Assembly (NCBI RefSeq): GCF_020193575.1
Contig: NZ_JADYVD010000021.1
Location: forward strand, 1-64,000
Origin: Ensifer sp. IC4062
Lineage (GTDB): Bacteria; Pseudomonadota; Alphaproteobacteria; Rhizobiales; Rhizobiaceae
DNA: 64,000 nt
Reading direction: 5' to 3'
The notes under the pieces were generated by a model. The model was given only the letters and a program-made list of their open reading frames with translations. It had not been told where the DNA came from and ran no database searches. Of this stretch, positions 9,683 to 18,924 are shown piece after piece. Positions within the stretch are counted from its first letter, which is position 1, and the number at the start of each line of letters is the position of its first letter. The position numbers and the translations under genes were made by a program.

Positions 9683-10051
9683 ATGCCGCATATCATCATC
9701 GATTATAGCCGGGGCGCAGGCGAGCATGTGGCCATGGACCGGCTGACGCTGACCGTGCATCGCTGCGTTCGCGATGGCGGCCTTGTGAAACCTTCCGCCG
9801 TGCGCACGCTTGCGCGGGAGGCGACATACTCCTGCGTCGGCGATGAGCATGTCGATAATCATTTCATCCAAATCATCGTGCGGATGGCACCGGGTCGTAC
9901 TGCGGAGACCAAGCAGAAGCTTCTCACTACCGTTCTCGACGCCGCGCGGGCGATCGCCGCGCCTGCTCTCGAAGCTGGGAGGCTGGGCTTGCGTGCAGAT
10001 CTCTACGAGTCGGACCCTGATTTTGCTGTTCAAGCAATCGCGTTCGTCTGA
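9683..10051 (+). CDS. 5-carboxymethyl-2-hydroxymuconate isomerase (HpaF/CHMI-like)
   Basis: A 122-residue protein of the CHMI branch of the tautomerase superfamily: it starts MPHIIIDYSRG, so Pro2 would be the catalytic base after Met removal, and it has the family length and the mid-protein HFIQIIVRMAPGRT segment. HpaF isomerises 5-carboxymethyl-2-hydroxymuconate to its oxo tautomer. ATG 9683 follows a GGGGAG site; an upstream in-frame ATG at 9650 overlaps the preceding gene and would bury Pro2, so it is rejected. Its presence links the rightward operon with HpaH and HpaI on the other arm. Confidence 0.75.
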   Translation: MPHIIIDYSRGAGEHVAMDRLTLTVHRCVRDGGLVKPSAVRTLAREATYSCVGDEHVDNHFIQIIVRMAPGRTAETKQKLLTTVLDAARAIAAPALEAGRLGLRADLYESDPDFAVQAIAFV

Positions 10052-10084
10052 CCAGGACAGCGTGCTCAAAAAGGACACTATGCT

Positions 10085-10534
10085 ATGAGCCTGATCTACG
10101 TTCTCAATGGACCAAACCTCAACCTGCTGGGCAAACGCCAGCCGCACATCTACGGGCATGAAACGCTCGCCGACGTAGAGGCGGACTGCCGCAAACTGGC
10201 AGCCGAACTCGGCCATGAAATCCGCTTTCATCAGAGCAACCGGGAGTACGAGATCATCGATTGGATTCATGAGGCGCGCGAGGACGGTGCGGGCATCGTC
10301 ATCAATCCGGCGGCCTTCACCCATACCTCAATCGCCATCCTCGACGCTCTGAACACATTTGAGGGGCCTGTGATCGAGATCCACATCTCCAATGTGCACA
10401 AGCGCGAAAGCTTCCGACACCATTCGTTCGTTTCGCACCGCGCGGACGGCGTGATCTGCGGCCTTGGAACAGAAGGATACCAGCTTGGCATCCGGCGCGC
10501 GGCGACAATGATCAAGGCGGCGAGCAAGGGCTGA
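10085..10534 (+). CDS. aroQ: type II 3-dehydroquinate dehydratase
   Basis: A 149-residue type II dehydroquinase (normal length), converting 3-dehydroquinate to 3-dehydroshikimate. Catalytic Tyr23 (PHIYG), Arg18 and His100 ([11 protein letters not shown]) are present, as is the lid region [10 protein letters not shown], where the usual Glu after Arg is Gln. In catabolism it links quinate to protocatechuate. It is the eighth gene of the rightward operon and is followed with almost no gap by the Gfo/Idh gene. Confidence 0.92.
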   Translation: MSLIYVLNGPNLNLLGKRQPHIYGHETLADVEADCRKLAAELGHEIRFHQSNREYEIIDWIHEAREDGAGIVINPAAFTHTSIAILDALNTFEGPVIEIHISNVHKRESFRHHSFVSHRADGVICGLGTEGYQLGIRRAATMIKAASKG

Positions 10535-10541
10535 GGTGACC

Positions 10542-11579
10542 ATGACCCAACGGGTTAAGCTGGCCGTACTTGGCGCAGGCCTCATCGGTAAGCGCCATAT
10601 TCAGCACGTCCTGGCCGAGCCCTCGGCGCAACTCAGTGCTGTGGTCGATCCCACGCCGGTTGGCGAGACCATTGCCAAGGAAGCCAGTGTGAAGTGGTTT
10701 CCAAGCTTCGCGGACATGATCGCCGCAGACCGACCCGATGGGATCATCGTGGCTACGCCCAACCCGGCTCACGTCCAGAACGGGTTGGAAGCCGTTGAAG
10801 CCGGCATTCCCGCACTCATTGAGAAGCCTATCGCGGACGACATTATATCCGGGGAAAAGCTGATCGCAGCGGCTGAGGCAAAAGGTGTTCCTCTTTTGAC
10901 CGGCCATCACCGCCGACACAATCCGGTGATGCATAAGGCAAAGGAAATCATCGAAAGCGGGAAGCTCGGCCGCGTTCTTGTTGTCAATGCGATGTTCTGG
11001 CTATTCAAGCCCGACGACTACTTCGACATCCCATGGCGTCGTGAGCGCGGTGCGGGCCCGGTTTTCCTCAATCTCATCCACGATGTCGATAATCTGCGTT
11101 ACCTCTTCGGCGATGTGGCTGCGGTTCAGGCACGCGAATCCAACGCGGTGCGCGGCAACGCAGTTGAGGAAACTGCTGTGATCCTGATCGAGTTCAAGAA
11201 TGGAGTTTTGGGAACTGCGACAGTCTCGGACGCGGTGGTCGCACCGTGGAGCTGGGAGATGACAACCGGAGAGAATCCGGCTTACCCCAAAACCGAGCAA
11301 TCCTGTTACATGATCGGAGGAACGCACGGGTCGCTGGCTGTTCCGTCGCTCGATGTCTGGCGCAATCCTGGTAAACGGAGTTGGTGGGAACCATTTGACC
11401 AAAAGCGTATCGAGGTCGACGACGAGGACCCACTCGTTCTGCAGATCAGGCAATTCTGCAAGGTGATCCGCGGAGGCGAACCGCCGCTTGTCAGCGGGCG
11501 TGAGGGGCTCGAAACCTTGAGGGTAGTCGATGCGGTAAAACGCTCGGCGGCAACGGGAGAACGTATCGAGTTGAACTGA
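10542..11579 (+). CDS. Gfo/Idh/MocA family oxidoreductase
   Basis: A 345-residue NAD(P)-dependent dehydrogenase: Rossmann fold with LGAGLIGKRH near residue 10, the EKPIADD motif near 97, and the C-terminal sheet domain. The family oxidises sugars, cyclitols and related polyols; here a hydroaromatic alcohol is plausible. ATG 10542 sits after GAGGTG that overlaps the previous stop; GTG 10536 is an alternative. It closes the rightward operon. Confidence 0.85.
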   Translation: MTQRVKLAVLGAGLIGKRHIQHVLAEPSAQLSAVVDPTPVGETIAKEASVKWFPSFADMIAADRPDGIIVATPNPAHVQNGLEAVEAGIPALIEKPIADDIISGEKLIAAAEAKGVPLLTGHHRRHNPVMHKAKEIIESGKLGRVLVVNAMFWLFKPDDYFDIPWRRERGAGPVFLNLIHDVDNLRYLFGDVAAVQARESNAVRGNAVEETAVILIEFKNGVLGTATVSDAVVAPWSWEMTTGENPAYPKTEQSCYMIGGTHGSLAVPSLDVWRNPGKRSWWEPFDQKRIEVDDEDPLVLQIRQFCKVIRGGEPPLVSGREGLETLRVVDAVKRSAATGERIELN

Positions 11580-12187
11580 CGCCTGAGCAGTGCGTAACGC
11601 AACCGCCTGCTCGCCTTCCCGCTCCTTCCATCCAATGCGAGAAGAACCCGGCTCAACACAGACGTTAGGCACGCCCTTCTGGCGGAGGAATCGGCGCCGC
11701 TCTGTCTGCGCCGCCGTCGAAACGCCTCCTTCCGGCAACGACGCAACGCTTCATCGAATTTTTGGCTGACTGCTTGAAGTCGACTCAAGGCAGAAATCAA
11801 CGTCCGCCTTAACGTATCTTTTTGTCATTCGGTACTTGGATCCGGATGTCCGCAACGGGTCGAAACGCGTCGATGGCAGCTTCAGAGGGTAAGGTCTGGA
11901 AGTGGTGCAAACCTGCAGCTCGGCGGGCATGTATGCATGTCCGCTACTGGGATACCACCGTGCTCGGCTCAGTGTCCGACTTGAGGGCGGAAACTTGCCG
12001 CACCATTCGTGAGCGCCGATCTGCAGCGCCGCTCAACCCAGATTGTTGTGATTGCGGTCATGGGCAATCGGTCGATGCTCCTCGCCGCAACGAGAAAGCA
12101 TCGCCACGTCCCGGATTTAGCCTCACCCGACCTCCTGGCCACCTGAGATCTCGCCTCGTCTGCTCACCTTCGCTGGGGCCCTGAAAG
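11580..12187. other. 608-base stretch without recognisable genes
   Basis: It separates the rightward catabolic operon from the convergent MFS gene. Frames are open on both strands (for example 11822-12184 plus) but their translations are Arg/Cys rich with no known motif and no good ribosome site. I see no clear terminator hairpin and no repeat. It may hold decayed coding sequence. Confidence 0.5.
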
Positions 12188-13396
12188 TCAGCTGCGGGGC
12201 TGCAGCAACGCCAGGACGATGGTCGATGCCGCCAAGACGGCGGTAATGATCAACGGCCCGGAAGCGCCATGGTGATCGACGATGTAGCCGCCGAACACCG
12301 CACCCATGCTGATGGCGACCTGGAACGAAACGACCATCAAGCTGCCAGCAGCCTCCAAGGCATTCCCTGCCCCCCGGGACAAGTTAGTAGGCAATACCAC
12401 TGGAGCCATCCCAAAAGCTAAGCCCCAAAGTGTAACCAGGGCAAACGCGATGCCGCTATGTGCACCCCAGAGTACGAGAGCAAGCGCCGCAAACGCCATC
12501 AATACGCCGGTGACAGCGAGTGCCATGCGGATATTGGCATCTGCCAGTCGGCCGCCGGCGACATTGCCGATCACAGCGGCGATGCCAAACCCGAGGAGCG
12601 CCAAGGCAATCGACCCCGTGCCAAGGAGCGTCACTTGTTCGAGGAAGGGTCGCACGTAGACCGAGCCGGCAAAATGTCCGGTCATCAGCAAGAGGATGGC
12701 AAGCATTCCGAGTTGAACAGTGCGCCGTTTCGTCAGCCGGAAGACGTCAGAAAGACTGTTGCTTGTGCTTGCGGGTAGTGTCGGCAAGCTGAGTATCTGC
12801 AGCAGCATCGCAACCGCTGCAAGTCCTGCCGTCATGCCTGTGGCGGCACGCCAGCCGAGCCAATCGCTGATCAAAGCACCCATCGATGGTGCAGCGATGG
12901 TGGCAAGAGAGACGCCGAGGGTGACTATAGCCATGCCCCGACCTGTCGCATTGGTGCCAACCAATCTCGCCACGACGGCAACTGAAAGCGCCCAGAAACC
13001 ACTTAGCGCCACGCCCAGCCCGGCTCGGCCCAACAACAATAGCCAAAAATCGGTCGCGAGCGCGGCCAGAAGATTGGAGCCGACAGCCAAGGCACTTAGG
13101 CCAACCAGGACAGTCTTCCGGTTCAGCTTGCCGATGAGAACATTGCTCAACAAGGCCGTCACCGCGCCAACAGACGCGGTGGCGGTGACAACCTGACCGG
13201 CGGTTCCCTCGCTGATTCCAAGGTCACGCGCCATTGGCGTCAACAGGCCTGCCGGCAGGAATTCAGCTGACACCAGCGCGAAGCTTGTGGCTGCCATTGA
13301 AATGACGGCAAGCCAGGTAGTGGGGTTCCATGCACTCGGAACGGCAGAATCGAGGCCAATCGCGGAGCCGTCAAACTGTGATGTTGTGTCCGTCAT
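12188..13396 (-). CDS. MFS transporter (DHA1-type efflux protein)
   Basis: A 402-residue major facilitator with about twelve membrane spans. The loop 2-3 motif is modified (GKLNRKTVLVG) and motif GAVFGGYIVD occurs near the end of spans, typical of the AraJ/NepI/PbuE drug or purine exporters. It would export a small molecule by proton antiport. It lies 59 bases downstream of the AraC gene on the same strand and is probably controlled by it. Confidence 0.88.
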   Translation of the reverse strand: MTDTTSQFDGSAIGLDSAVPSAWNPTTWLAVISMAATSFALVSAEFLPAGLLTPMARDLGISEGTAGQVVTATASVGAVTALLSNVLIGKLNRKTVLVGLSALAVGSNLLAALATDFWLLLLGRAGLGVALSGFWALSVAVVARLVGTNATGRGMAIVTLGVSLATIAAPSMGALISDWLGWRAATGMTAGLAAVAMLLQILSLPTLPASTSNSLSDVFRLTKRRTVQLGMLAILLLMTGHFAGSVYVRPFLEQVTLLGTGSIALALLGFGIAAVIGNVAGGRLADANIRMALAVTGVLMAFAALALVLWGAHSGIAFALVTLWGLAFGMAPVVLPTNLSRGAGNALEAAGSLMVVSFQVAISMGAVFGGYIVDHHGASGPLIITAVLAASTIVLALLQPRS

Positions 13397-13455
13397 CGAA
13401 GTACCTCCAAGGTTTGGAGGTCTTCATAACGGAGTCTTTCAGGATGATATGTGCC

Positions 13456-14436
13456 CTAAAGTCCGAATTCTATGTCCGTTCGTCCGGAATTGGTGCGGCG
13501 CACAACGCCAGGTGAAACGCTGGTGATGCGCTTGAAGGCGCGAGCGAAAGAAGCTTCAGATTCATAGCCCAGTTGAGCAGCGACCTCGGCAACCGACATG
13601 TTTTGACCGAGTAACTCTCGTGCAAGCTGCATGCGCAGACGCGCGAGATAGCGTGCCGCGCCTTCCCCCAAAATGGCGCTGAAGCGTTCCGCGAAGATCG
13701 AGCGCGATTGACCCGCCACGCCAGCAAGGGTCTCGAGCGTCCAGTCATGGCCGGGATCTCGGTGCATGGCTGCCAACGCACGACCGATATGAGGATCACG
13801 GATCGCGGCGAGCCAGCCGCTGGTCGAGGCTCCGCTGCAATTGACCCAGCAGCGAATAAGCCGCGCGACGAGTACGTCCGCCATGCGTGACAAGACCGTG
13901 GCGCTGCCTATCTGGGGCTGCGACGCCTCTGCCGTCATGGCGGCGAGGAGGGGGCCGACGATCAGATCATTGCCAGCAACATCACAGCCCTTGATGATCG
14001 GTGGCATCAGAGCGATCAAAGGGTTGAGGGCATTCGCACCCAAAGCCATGGAACCGCAGAACAGGGTGCTCGTCGCTCCTGTTCCTTCATGCACCACTTC
14101 GCAGACATTGCCCCCCAACTTGGTGACGTGACAGCTCTTAAGCGAGTCCCCGACAACATCAGGCTTGCTGGCCAGTCGGTGTTCGACACCTTGTGGCAAC
14201 AACACCAGATCGCCGTCTTGTAACTCCTGCCATCCCTGGGCTTCGGTATGGACCCAGCATGGCCCCTCACTGACGAAATGAAAGCGAAGCAGCTGTTGCT
14301 GCGGAAAGGCGATGCTCCATGGATGGCGTAGCTCACAACGGCCGTAGTTGACCCCACTCAGGCGAAAGTCCTGTAGAACTTCGCTTAGTGCGTCCGTAGG
14401 AATATGTGTCGGAGAGTGGGATGAACGATCAAGCAT
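13456..14436 (-). CDS. AraC family transcriptional regulator with cupin sensor
   Basis: A 326-residue regulator: N-terminal cupin-like sensor (about 20-180, with WSIAFPQQQLLRFHFV and DGDLVLLPQG) and C-terminal double helix-turn-helix (about 225-320, LETLAGVAGQSRSIFAERF and VAEVAAQLGYESEASFARAF). The architecture matches AraC regulators that activate neighbouring MFS exporters. Start ATG 14436. Confidence 0.88.
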   Translation of the reverse strand: MLDRSSHSPTHIPTDALSEVLQDFRLSGVNYGRCELRHPWSIAFPQQQLLRFHFVSEGPCWVHTEAQGWQELQDGDLVLLPQGVEHRLASKPDVVGDSLKSCHVTKLGGNVCEVVHEGTGATSTLFCGSMALGANALNPLIALMPPIIKGCDVAGNDLIVGPLLAAMTAEASQPQIGSATVLSRMADVLVARLIRCWVNCSGASTSGWLAAIRDPHIGRALAAMHRDPGHDWTLETLAGVAGQSRSIFAERFSAILGEGAARYLARLRMQLARELLGQNMSVAEVAAQLGYESEASFARAFKRITSVSPGVVRRTNSGRTDIEFGL

Positions 14437-14878
14437 TGGGCCAATTTATATGCCAGGCGTCCGGCATGCAAGTAAGGCATCTGTGCATGGCCGCCTTCGG
14501 CGTCATCATTGGCAATGGGCAACCGATCCTTTTCCTTTGTCGAAGTCCAATGTCTCGGCCTAGCTGACGCCCGGACGTACCCGTGTGTTTTGGCCGCATG
14601 GGCAGGCAGCGGGGAAGGCCGATGGCGCGTACCCTCCGTCAGAAGCCCTGCTCCCAACGGAACAAGAAGCCCACCAGGGTCCATTCGGAAGGCAATGTCC
14701 GCCGTCCGGCAGATGCAACTCCACGTTAATTGAGTCGCTGATCCGACGCGAAGTCGGTAGACCCTATTGCCAAACAAATGTCGATGCATCAAGCGGTTCA
14801 AACGGCTCCTTTCGGGCAGCGGTGATAACTGCCTCTATGACCGGTAAGGGGCGCGAAGCGGGAATCATTTCCGCTGTC

Positions 14879-14962
14879 GGGCCGACTGCCGACTGCCCGC
14901 TGCTAGGAGGTGCAACACGAAAACCGGACACATGGCCGCCCGATGCAAGGTGTGAAATTGGC
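14879..14962 (+). repeat. dispersed repeat, copy A (partial)
   Basis: The first 84 bases match copies B and C, with about three substitutions and one missing base, then the match ends abruptly after AATTGGCGC. Same orientation as B and C. Confidence 0.85.
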
Positions 14963-15412
14963 GCGAGTGTCCGCGACCGCGATGAGCAGCGTTTCCAACT
15001 GGAAATTGTGGGCGGCCTTTATGCTGGACGTCCGATGTTCCGCGGCAAGCGTGAGCAGCCAGAAATCGCGCCAGACTGACCTTGCCCCAAGTTTTATCCA
15101 GTTTTGAGTTGGCTCCAGGGTTTTGGGTGCACACCGTTTCCCCTGACTGCAAGCTTTCTTGAAGAGCTGCAGTCGATGCGACACGTCGACCCAAGACTTC
15201 CGGTTTAGATTCAGGTGACCGTCCGTTTGGAAACACCGGGGCAGGAGGCTTGCTTTTGTGATGGATCGATTGGAATGTCCTTAACGGGTCGATCTTTCCG
15301 GTTCCCATCCTTCGCGATTGGGTGGAACGCGGTCGCCTGCTGCGGTCAGCCAGAATGACCGGCATGCGGACTTTCCGGACGCTTGGGGACACCACGTCGA
15401 ACGTCGTAAGTG

Positions 15413-15546
15413 GGGCCGACTGCCGACCGTCCGCTGCTAGGAGGTGCAAAACGAAAGCCGGACACATGGCCGCCCGATGCCAAGGTCTGAAATTTGCGCC
15501 AAAGACGACCTTTAGCTCCGCTGCTCTCGACGGCGGTAGTGGGTGG
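15413..15546 (+). repeat. dispersed repeat, copy B (full length)
   Basis: A 134-bp element from GGGCCGACTGCCGACC to GGTAGTGGGTGG. It differs from copy C at only four positions by direct comparison, and lies 95 bases after the stop side of the FabMG-like gene. No internal transposase or terminal inverted repeats are seen. Confidence 0.92.
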
Positions 15547-15641
15547 TGAGTGGTCATCCGCCACGGCTAGGACGAACGGCCACCATGCAGGGGAAAGCCG
15601 CCCTTAAGTCGCCGAGGCTAGCGAGTTAGATTGGGAGGCTG

Positions 15642-17021
15642 TCAGGCCAACTCAAGCTGAGAGTCTTTCGCCCCTTGCGCGATCAACGGCGCGGGAGGCT
15701 CCCATTGCCGGTGGGAAGCGTTAAGTCGGCGCGCCACGATATCGTGGTTGAGCCACTGGATGGGGCCGGAGGGATCTGAGGACGCGCCAAAAATTAGCTG
15801 CCCGGTCGCCTCCACCACGAGAGCACTCAATAGGTCGCTGATCATCGCCTTGCTGTCTCGATGCATCTGCGTGATCTCGTTGGAGGTGCCGATGGTCAGA
15901 TCGGACTGTGCTTGGCTGTTTGCCATGGGCCACGCCGAGAAGTCGTAAAACGGACGCATGACCTCGTTGGCCTGCATATCGGTAATTTTTTGGAACACAT
16001 CCTTCATCGTGAAGCCGTCTGCCAGAAGCTGCTGGCATGTCTGCCATTGGTCCTCTGCCCATTGGCCACCGTTCTCTTTCTTCAAGGCAAGTAGCAGCGG
16101 TATCAGGGGAAGTTCGATACCCGTGAACACGTCGGACGAATTGGTTCGGATTTCGGGACAGTTATAGACGGTTGCCCTGACACCCGCTGCCCAGGCTTCT
16201 TGCGCGATGCATTCGAGCCGCATCTTGGCGTAACCTTGGGTGTAGTTGGTGTAGGTCTGCCAACGATAGCTCCCGTCAATCAGGATTGCCGTTCCATGGT
16301 AACCGTAGGCCGTATACCGCACCTGGCCACCCGATGCCTCTACGCGCTCACGGATCGCCGCGCTGAAGTCGATAAGGTGTCGAAAGGTGAAGGCGGTGAC
16401 TTCGTCGAAATTCTGCAGGATGAGCTTGCCCATATCGCTGTCGAGCAGCGCTTGCGAAGACATGTGGCGGGGACCACGTCCCTTGTAGATTCGATTGGCA
16501 ACAACCAGGAATACCTTCGCTTTCGGGATGCCTCCGGCCATTGTATGGGCGAAGAAGACATTGCGGCCGTCGGCAATCATTCCGTCGAGAACGGCCATGA
16601 CCTGTGAAAGCGAATTCGTGAACCGCGAGGTGGCGATGTCCCGGCACTGCTCAATGTAGTCCCAGTCGAGCCTGTCATGTTCCCAGCTCTCCAGCGTCAT
16701 TGTTGCGAGGAGATCCGTCGGAGTGGGGCCCCCTGCCGGAGCGTCGAGATCGAAGCCAGCCATAAGAGGTATGTTGATAATCCTGCCGCCCAGCCGGTCC
16801 TCGGCGGCAGAGAGTTCCTGGGCGTCCAGAGGCCGCAGTGCGTTGTTCTCGTCGCGCCGCCCGACCGTGATGCCCACGATCTCCATTCCAGCCCGCCGGG
16901 CTTCGTCGAGCAAGCCAGTCGCATATCCGCGACCGAATAGTTCGCCGAAGAGGACGAAAACATCACCTTTACGAAAGACGCTGTTTTCGGCGATGCGATT
17001 CAATGCGACCGGGTTTTCCAT
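15642..17021 (-). CDS. enoyl-ACP reductase FabMG-like family protein
   Basis: A 459-residue protein that I relate, with moderate certainty, to the family annotated as FabMG-type enoyl-ACP reductases. The N-terminus has a Rossmann-like pattern (FVLFGELFGRGYATGLLDEA, then GITVGRRDENN); other conserved-looking segments are AGFDLDAPAGGPTPTDLL, HTMAGGIPKAK and AYGYHGTAILIDG. No membrane spans. The neighbouring desaturase gene on the same strand supports a role in fatty acid metabolism. The function is inferred from family memory, not from identified catalytic residues. Confidence 0.6.
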   Translation of the reverse strand: MENPVALNRIAENSVFRKGDVFVLFGELFGRGYATGLLDEARRAGMEIVGITVGRRDENNALRPLDAQELSAAEDRLGGRIINIPLMAGFDLDAPAGGPTPTDLLATMTLESWEHDRLDWDYIEQCRDIATSRFTNSLSQVMAVLDGMIADGRNVFFAHTMAGGIPKAKVFLVVANRIYKGRGPRHMSSQALLDSDMGKLILQNFDEVTAFTFRHLIDFSAAIRERVEASGGQVRYTAYGYHGTAILIDGSYRWQTYTNYTQGYAKMRLECIAQEAWAAGVRATVYNCPEIRTNSSDVFTGIELPLIPLLLALKKENGGQWAEDQWQTCQQLLADGFTMKDVFQKITDMQANEVMRPFYDFSAWPMANSQAQSDLTIGTSNEITQMHRDSKAMISDLLSALVVEATGQLIFGASSDPSGPIQWLNHDIVARRLNASHRQWEPPAPLIAQGAKDSQLELA

Positions 17022-17367
17022 GCAGTCAGCTCTTTGGTCCGTTGGTCGTCGAGCGGTGGCTCAGACGAGCTTCGATAATCACATGACCGCACTGACCCGT
17101 AATGGGAAGTCATTTTAAGTGACCGTTCATTTCAAAGCGTGAAGTCCACCAAGGACTTCTCGGTATCTGAACCGGATAAAGCAGGTAAATGCAGAGGCCA
17201 TTGGAGGACGGCGTGCCGATACCGAAATCGAGTTCGCTGGAAACGCTTCCTCTAGGGACAGTTGCGGAGGCAATCGGCGCTGTCAAAGGCCCGCTGGTCG
17301 TTACGACCAGTCTCTGGGCCGGAGCGCTGGCTCCTCCCGCAGGGCGGCGCCCGGGGTTGTCATCATT
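17022..17367. other. intergenic region with a strong palindrome
   Basis: Lies between the FabMG-like gene start and the desaturase end, both leftward. The only clear structure is the inverted repeat at 17294-17310. An open plus frame at 17189-17503 has no recognisable product and mostly overlaps the desaturase. Confidence 0.5.
17294..17310. promoter_or_regulatory. 17-base palindrome CTGGTCGT-T-ACGACCAG
   Basis: Perfect 8-base arms around a single T, flanked by outer GGCCC and GGGCC arms. A one-base loop cannot form a normal terminator hairpin, so a protein-binding operator for the FabMG-like gene is more likely; outer arms could also allow a cruciform. Confidence 0.5.
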
Positions 17368-18405
17368 TCATTTGGCGATGCGGCGCGCTTCTGCTTCCCG
17401 CAGCGAAATCAACTGTTGTGATGCTTCGTCCCACAGAATGAGCTTCACGCAGCCGAGACTCTCCTTGATCGTGATGCGTCCCAAGTCTCCCAGTTCAGGA
17501 TAATCACGCAGAACCTCTGGAAGCCTGTAGAAAGGAACACGGCTCGAGAGGTGGTGGATGTGATGTATCCCGATATTACCGGTTAGCCAACGCAAAGGAC
17601 GGGGCAAGTCGTAGTGCGACGCACCGTGCATGGCCGCGTACTGGAACGTCCACTCCGGGGGCCTCGACCAATGGGTGTCTTCGAACTGGTGCTGGACGTA
17701 GAACAGCCAGACACCTGCCGCTCCGGCAATGAGCACAATCGGCAGATGGATCACGAGGAACGGAACAGGGCCGGCTACCCAGACAAGCAGGGCGGCGAGC
17801 GCGGCGATGGCGGCATTCGTTGCCATCGTCGAGATCTATGGCAGCGCTCCGGACCTCATCATGCCGAATGGCAGCCTTTGCTTGAAAATGAAGAGCCAGG
17901 CGGGGCCGATGCCGAACATGACGAGTGGGTGGCGATAGAGGCGGTAGCCGAGCCGTTGCCAGCGCGTCGACCTCTCATATTCCACGACGGTGAGCGTCGT
18001 GATGTCACCGACACCCCGCTCGTTGAGATTGCCGGCCGAGGCATGGTGTTCCGCATGGGCGCGACGCCAGTAGTCGTATGGTGTCAATGTCAGCACGCCG
18101 ATTGCCCGGCCCGTCCAGTCATCCAAGCGGCGCCGGCCGAAGAAGGAGCCATGGCCGCAGTCATGTTGCAGCATGAAGAGGCGCAAGAGAAATCCCGCCG
18201 CAGGAATGATGAGGACCATGCCCAGCCAAAAACCGAAGCGCATCGAGGCCCATGCGCCGACCCATAGGAGAGCAAACGGAACGAGGGTCACGGCCAGTTC
18301 GAACGTGCTTCGGCCAAGATGGGGCTTGCGATAGGCGGATAGGATCTTAAGCCAGGCTTTTTCACGATCGGCGCCGCTGAGGGCGATTGCGTTCATCGAG
18401 TTCAT
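17368..18405 (-). pseudogene. fatty acid desaturase split by an in-frame TAG
   Basis: The frame runs from ATG 18405 to 17368 with a single in-frame TAG at 17838-17836, splitting a desaturase into 189 and 152 residues. Both parts are in the same frame, so this is a nonsense change and not a frameshift. All three histidine boxes survive: HDCGH (81-85) and HAEHH (117-121) before the stop, HHIHH (about 281-285) after it. The stop sits where desaturases of this type typically have Trp (motif MRSG-W-P-W-STMATN), so a TGG to TAG change is likely. Membrane spans are visible in both halves. An ATG 10 bases after the stop could restart the second half, but neither half alone has a complete di-iron site. 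A pseudogene is most likely; suppression or recent mutation is possible. Confidence 0.88.
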
Positions 18406-18508
18406 CGGCAGGCAGCGTCTTTCGGTAATGTCCCCAGCGGCTGGGGAACCAAGTTGATGCGTTCGGAAAGGTGAGGTTTCTTGGGAGATTTCATGTCTAC
18501 CTGTGAAA

Positions 18509-18889
18509 CTACGTTCGTCGAGCTTTCCGGTTGGCGTAGCGCAGATCGCGTGCGGCCTTTCGCGCCGCCTCGTCCTTGATCACGCGGGCCACACGCTCCT
18601 TTTCCGCTTTCTCGTGGGCTTCCGCTTCTGCCAGCGCGGCAGCATGCGCAGCCGCTTGTAGCTCAGCCGCTTCCACTTCGGCACGCGCCTGCTGTTCCAG
18701 TTTTACGCGCGCGCGCTCGAGGCGTCGTTCCTCTCGAGCTGCGACAATGGATGCGCGTTCCGCCTGACGTGCTGCTCGGGCTGGCTCGTCGGATATCCGT
18801 GCAGCATGGTAGGCTTTCAGCAGAGCTGCTTTCGCCTCGGCTGCGGCCGCGCGACGGTCGGAAAGCTGGTTGTCTCTAGAGTTCTTCAA
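18509..18889 (-). CDS. DUF6481 family protein (charged coiled-coil)
   Basis: A 126-residue, Ala/Glu/Arg/Lys-rich, wholly helical protein (repeated AAREERRLERARVKLEQQ-type pattern) matching the rhizobial DUF6481 group. No signal peptide or membrane span. The start is TTG 18889, preceded by AGGACG; no ATG is available in frame. Function is unknown. It lies 35 bases after the spermidine-synthase-like gene and may be cotranscribed. Confidence 0.75.
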   Translation of the reverse strand: MKNSRDNQLSDRRAAAAEAKAALLKAYHAARISDEPARAARQAERASIVAAREERRLERARVKLEQQARAEVEAAELQAAAHAAALAEAEAHEKAEKERVARVIKDEAARKAARDLRYANRKARRT

Positions 18890-18924
18890 ATCGTCGTCCT
18901 GACTATGATGTTATTGAGATGGTG

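Larger units (their letters stand above)
14437..15641. other. 1.2-kb intergenic region carrying two repeat copies
   Basis: No convincing gene is seen. It holds a partial copy (14879-14962) and a full copy (15413-15546) of the dispersed 134-bp repeat. An open minus frame (14865-15557) runs through both copies and repeats the phrase RAAMCP-VLHLLAA, but this reflects the repeat and not a gene. Confidence 0.6.

Noticed and set aside
14865..15557. 230-residue minus-strand open frame with internal repeats
   Set aside because: It runs through repeat copies A and B; the repeated phrase comes from the DNA repeat and there is no start signal or conserved product.
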